Origin: Notospermus geniculatus
Taxonomy: Eukaryota > Nemertea > Pilidiophora > Heteronemertea > Lineidae
Length of the DNA: 64,000 bases
Assembly: GCA_002633025.1 (NCBI GenBank)
Contig: NMRB01001074.1
Span: forward strand, 13,088 to 77,087
Reading direction: 5' to 3'
Every line of letters starts with the position of its first letter. The stretch's first letter is position 1. A program made the translations under genes and the position numbers. The notes beneath the pieces were generated by a model that was given only the letters and a program-made list of their open reading frames with translations, was not told the DNA's origin and searched no databases. Shown piece by piece: positions 62,368 through 64,000 of this stretch.

Positions 62368-62888
62368 TTATCAAGAATATATAAGTACCAAGAATGTACA
62401 ACTCCAAATATGTGATAAAAGTCAGTTTACTAATATGCCTCTGGTGACCATGTAACTGAAGGGATCTTAATTTGTGAAGGATTATTGTGTAGAGAAGATC
62501 ATTACGAACAAAATGACACCTCCCGCAGTTGTATGCACTCAGTAATAACCGAGCTACAGAGCAGTTTTGAATGGACCATATTTTCGACACATTGATATCG
62601 TACTTGATCTCTGGGTCGGGCACTCTGACCTAAACAACAAATCCATGGTTTCACCAAAACCAAAAAAAATTTGTGTGCCAGTAATATGCCTGTAACTTTA
62701 CATAAGAATATTGACGTTATTCTAAATAACACAATTCAGTCAACAACCCTTAAATCTAAACAGTGGTTATTTAATTAGAAGGCCTATAATTATCGTACGC
62801 CCTCTATTATCAGAAAAAGTAACTTAATGCCCACCCTTTTGATTGATTACTGAGTTGTACATTCTTGGTACTTATATATTCTTGATAA
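62368..62888. repeat. 37-bp perfect inverted repeat pair, second arm at the gap edge
   Basis: 62368-62404 (TTATCAAGAATATATAAGTA...) is the exact reverse complement of 62852-62888, which ends at the first N of the gap. The arms could be element termini or mark an inverted duplication. Confidence 0.93.
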
Positions 62889-63133
62889 NNNNNNNNNNNN
62901 NNNNNNNNNNNNNNNNNNNNNNNNNNNNNNNNNNNNNNNNNNNNNNNNNNNNNNNNNNNNNNNNNNNNNNNNNNNNNNNNNNNNNNNNNNNNNNNNNNNN
63001 NNNNNNNNNNNNNNNNNNNNNNNNNNNNNNNNNNNNNNNNNNNNNNNNNNNNNNNNNNNNNNNNNNNNNNNNNNNNNNNNNNNNNNNNNNNNNNNNNNNN
63101 NNNNNNNNNNNNNNNNNNNNNNNNNNNNNNNNN
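62889..63133. other. Assembly gap (245 Ns)
   Basis: The gap begins exactly at the end of an inverted-repeat arm. Confidence 0.99.
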
Positions 63134-63606
63134 AGGGTGCCTAGATATATCTTCACACCAAATCACAACACTCTATGTCATATAGCAATGAAATGTGCCA
63201 CCGAACAGTGAATTTTGAACTTTGACCCCTGTGACCTTGAAAAGTAGGTCAAATCAAAAACCCGGGATTTATGTGATGTAGTCTCATCAGAGGAACCCAC
63301 CATAAAAGTTTCGTGGTTCTGGCTAACAGCGTTCAGGAGATATGGCCAAAAGAAGGTTTTCACAAAGCGCCCCCTACAGGCCAGAGTGTACAAGCAGCAG
63401 CGCTAAGTTTCGGTCCAGAGATAGTTTTTACCATAGGGTACGTGTACACCAAATTTCAAGTCTGTAACCCAAGCGGTTTAGAAACGTGCCACCCCTGTTA
63501 ACGACGACGGACGACGACGACGGACGACGACGACGACGACGACGGACGACGACGGACGACGGACGACACACCATGGGAGAAGCTCACCTCACAGAGGTGA
63601 GCTAAA
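63134..63606. repeat. Dispersed repeat ending in GACGACGG microsatellite
   Basis: Contains TTTGACCCCTGTGACCTTGA, AAGCGCCCCCTACAGGCCAG, a GACGACGGACGACGACGACG run (63500-63567) and AGCTCACCTCACAGAGGTGA. Repeats with this order (CGACGACGG tract, then a GAGGTGAGCT hairpin) are common in marine invertebrate genomes; I cannot name the family. Confidence 0.65.
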
Positions 63607-64000
63607 AACTCTGGTCTGCTCTTGTCACATTAATCAAAGGCATTCTTCCCCAACCTCAGGCAAGGTTCTGGTCGATATACATTGTATACACCTATAAAAT
63701 ATAGAACTGCCAAAGCCTAAATGTTTGATGACATCATTATCAAGAAGAAGTTCAAGTATCATGTCATGACCTTGTTTAATTTCTCTAATAGAGGTCAAGG
63801 TCAATCTATTGTGTGATTGCCCCCACAGTTATAGTGATACTGTCAGAAGAGGCGGATTGGAAATTAGGTCAAGTTAATTGTACACAAGGATAACAAGGCC
63901 TATCAGGCCAGGGGGTGTCTTCTTCAAAGTTCAACAAAATTAGACATGACACTTTTAATTTCATGAACTTTTTCTCCATTGGGGAACATAACTGTCATTG
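63607..64000. other. Nothing recognised
   Basis: No exon, repeat array or RNA gene is visible up to the window end. Confidence 0.4.

Overview
This is eukaryotic nuclear DNA from an animal, almost certainly a marine invertebrate. The genes have introns, there are no bacterial operons, and the sequence is crowded with small inverted-repeat elements, tRNA-derived SINE heads, minisatellites and assembly gaps (Ns at 12650-13062, 40739, 49516-50328 and 62889-63133). The frequent words AGGCCTAC and CCGGTA, the GACGACGG repeat near 63.5 kb and the closeness of the one clear protein to vertebrate POMGNT1 suggest an invertebrate deuterostome, perhaps an echinoderm. The species call is inference only.

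The only gene I can identify with confidence is a minus-strand orthologue of POMGNT1, the Golgi protein O-mannose beta-1,2-N-acetylglucosaminyltransferase (family GT13). It runs from about 35.7 kb down to 3.3 kb. I assembled 15 coding pieces by hand from splice signals and homology, and all 14 pieces between 9721 and 3343 join in phase. The N-terminal exon (35511-35642, start ATG at 35642-35640) lies about 26 kb upstream of the next exon I can place (9588-9721). At least one exon, carrying the membrane anchor, should lie in that intron or in the gap at 12650-13062. The visible pieces encode about 601 residues; the human enzyme has 660.

Layout: 1-3338 holds a 70-bp satellite, a 17-bp minisatellite, a small foldback element and a 33-bp minisatellite just past the last pomgnt1 exon. 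3339-9721 is the dense exon cluster. 9722-35510 is the giant first coding intron, filled with repeats: a decayed Ty3/gypsy integrase trace, a triplicated 0.17-kb unit, a 19-bp minisatellite, a 137-bp element with a clear target-site duplication, several MITE-like foldbacks and two tRNA-type SINEs. 35.7-64 kb shows no gene I can name. It is dominated by recent duplications: a 2.8-kb pair (46.28-49.11 and 50.33-53.19 kb) and a 2.3-kb tandem pair (54.22-56.52 and 56.52-58.86 kb) whose junction sits inside a 115-bp perfect palindrome. A 46-bp array, a 21-bp array at 61.1-61.9 kb and a GACGACGG-bearing dispersed repeat complete it.

The most useful observations are the reconstructed pomgnt1 with its missing anchor exon, a pogo-like MITE ending beside a pomgnt1 splice donor, the filled/empty site of the 137-bp element, the palindrome at the tandem-duplication breakpoint, and a nearly invariant block with an RFX X-box in both 2.8-kb copies. 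Exon structures were read by eye; RNA evidence would settle them.
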